Source: Treponema sp. | GTDB taxonomy: Bacteria; Spirochaetota; Spirochaetia; Treponematales; Breznakiellaceae | Length of the DNA stretch: 6,729 nt | Direction: 5' to 3' | Assembly (NCBI GenBank): GCA_031272575.1 | Contig: JAISTO010000213.1 | Span: 1 to 6,729 of the forward strand | Shown: positions 6,585-6,729 of the stretch, in pieces | How positions within the stretch are numbered: position 1 is the first letter of the stretch | Layout: each line of letters starts with the position of its first letter | The notes under the pieces: generated by a model | Told to the model about the DNA's origin: nothing | Database searches by the model: none | What the model saw: only the letters and a program-made list of their open reading frames with translations | Made by a program: the position numbers and the translations under genes

Positions 6585-6620
6585 CAAATTCTTGAATTCT
6601 TGACTTTTCGGAGTGGACTC

Positions 6621-6642
6621 AAGTCCCAAGTCCCAAGTCCCA
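6621..6642 (+). repeat. Three AAGTCCC heptads
   Basis: Three tandem AAGTCCC units plus a trailing A directly follow the right arm of the large inverted repeat. They are the reverse complement of the GGGACTT phase of the heptads at 1162-1175. Confidence 0.8.
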
Positions 6643-6650
6643 ACAGGCGC

Positions 6651-6716
6651 CACTCCCCCCACTCCCTACTCCCCAAGCGCTCCGCGCCCCCCCCTCCCTA
6701 TTCCCCCACGACCCCC
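6651..6716 (-). repeat. C-run tract, G-quadruplex pattern on the minus strand
   Basis: Runs of three to seven C recur (6655-6660, 6664-6666, 6671-6674, 6687-6693, 6695-6697, 6703-6707, 6712-6716) separated mostly by 1-4 bases. It mirrors the G-run array at 6328-6354 and pairs with it through CCCCACTCCCTA. Confidence 0.65.
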
Positions 6717-6729
6717 AACTGCCCGCAGG

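Larger units (their letters stand above)
6421..6620. repeat. Nested inverted-repeat element of about 200 bp
   Basis: The outer arms 6421-6440 and 6601-6620 match as reverse complements at 18 of 20 positions; both mismatches would be G-U pairs in RNA. Weaker pairing extends inwards to 6446 and 6595. Inner arms 6460-6475 and 6516-6531 match at 15 of 16, again with a G-U at the difference. CACGAATTA (6478-6486) pairs with TAATTCGTG (6551-6559), and CGCGAAT (6458-6464 or 6488-6494) can pair with ATTCGCG (6562-6568), so alternative folds compete. The block is much more AT-rich than its surroundings and encodes no transposase. It resembles a small non-autonomous palindromic element, but no clear target-site duplication is seen. 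Confidence 0.7.
6329..6729. other. Gene-free repeat mosaic downstream of the operon
   Basis: This 401-bp stretch has no reading frame with a plausible start, ribosome binding site or family resemblance. It contains, in order, a G-run array, a small hairpin (GAGGGG 6369-6374 with CCCCTC 6385-6390), two CCCAATT heptads, an AT-richer nested inverted-repeat block (6421-6620), three AAGTCCC heptads, and a C-rich tract. No convincing Rho-independent terminator with a T-run is visible, although the folded repeats could end or stabilise the transcript. No part of a following gene is evident. Confidence 0.8.

Noticed and set aside
6571..6600. Rho-independent terminator for the operon
   Set aside because: The stem is only 5 bp and no continuous T-run follows; kept only as a weak hairpin.
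6406..6642. CRISPR array or telomere-like array
   Set aside because: The repeat units are only 7 bp, directly tandem and without spacers, too short and few for either interpretation.

Overview
The window looks like a piece of a GC-rich bacterial chromosome with strong G/C bias at third codon positions. It carries one compact plus-strand operon that enters from the left edge. Its four genes are separated by only 6, 9 and 10 nt. The first three encode exported or probably exported proteins built from repeats of about 30-45 residues with the pattern (hydrophobic)-x-x-(hydrophobic)-A-Y/F-G-x-G-x-F-V-A-V/A-G-x-x-G-x-x-A-x-S-x-D-G-x-x-W. This is an Asp-box/BNR-like beta-propeller blade. The fourth encodes an outer-membrane beta-barrel protein with a signal peptide and a C-terminal Phe. 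Lipoproteins beside a diderm-type barrel, and the general look of the proteins, suggest a spirochaete of the Treponema group. That assignment is recall-based inference of moderate confidence; no phylogenetic marker gene is present.

Layout: 1-1125 is a propeller protein cut at its 5' end by the window edge. 1132-2316 is a propeller lipoprotein with a canonical LAGC lipobox; its N-terminus carries an in-frame block of dispersed-type DNA repeats, including five 7-bp units. 2326-4995 is an 889-residue protein made of two copies of an Ig-like domain followed by a propeller. 5006-6328 is the outer-membrane barrel, with the best Shine-Dalgarno sequence of the four. 6329-6729 holds no credible gene; it is a mosaic of G-rich tandem repeats, heptads and nested inverted repeats.

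By hand count, each propeller unit contains seven blades: gene 1 (first blade partial), gene 2, and both halves of gene 3. The last blade of each unit stops before the final D-G-x-x-W strand. This suggests that the N-terminal strand closes the ring in a 'velcro' arrangement. The simplest reading is a cell-envelope system in which several lipid-anchored or periplasmic/surface propellers are made together with an outer-membrane barrel, perhaps as partners. No catalytic motif supports an enzyme function. The most distinctive points are the repeated seven-blade rule, the module duplication in gene 3, and the frame-sensitive 7-bp repeat array in the signal peptide of gene 2. The same 7-bp family flanks a large inverted-repeat element downstream of the operon.
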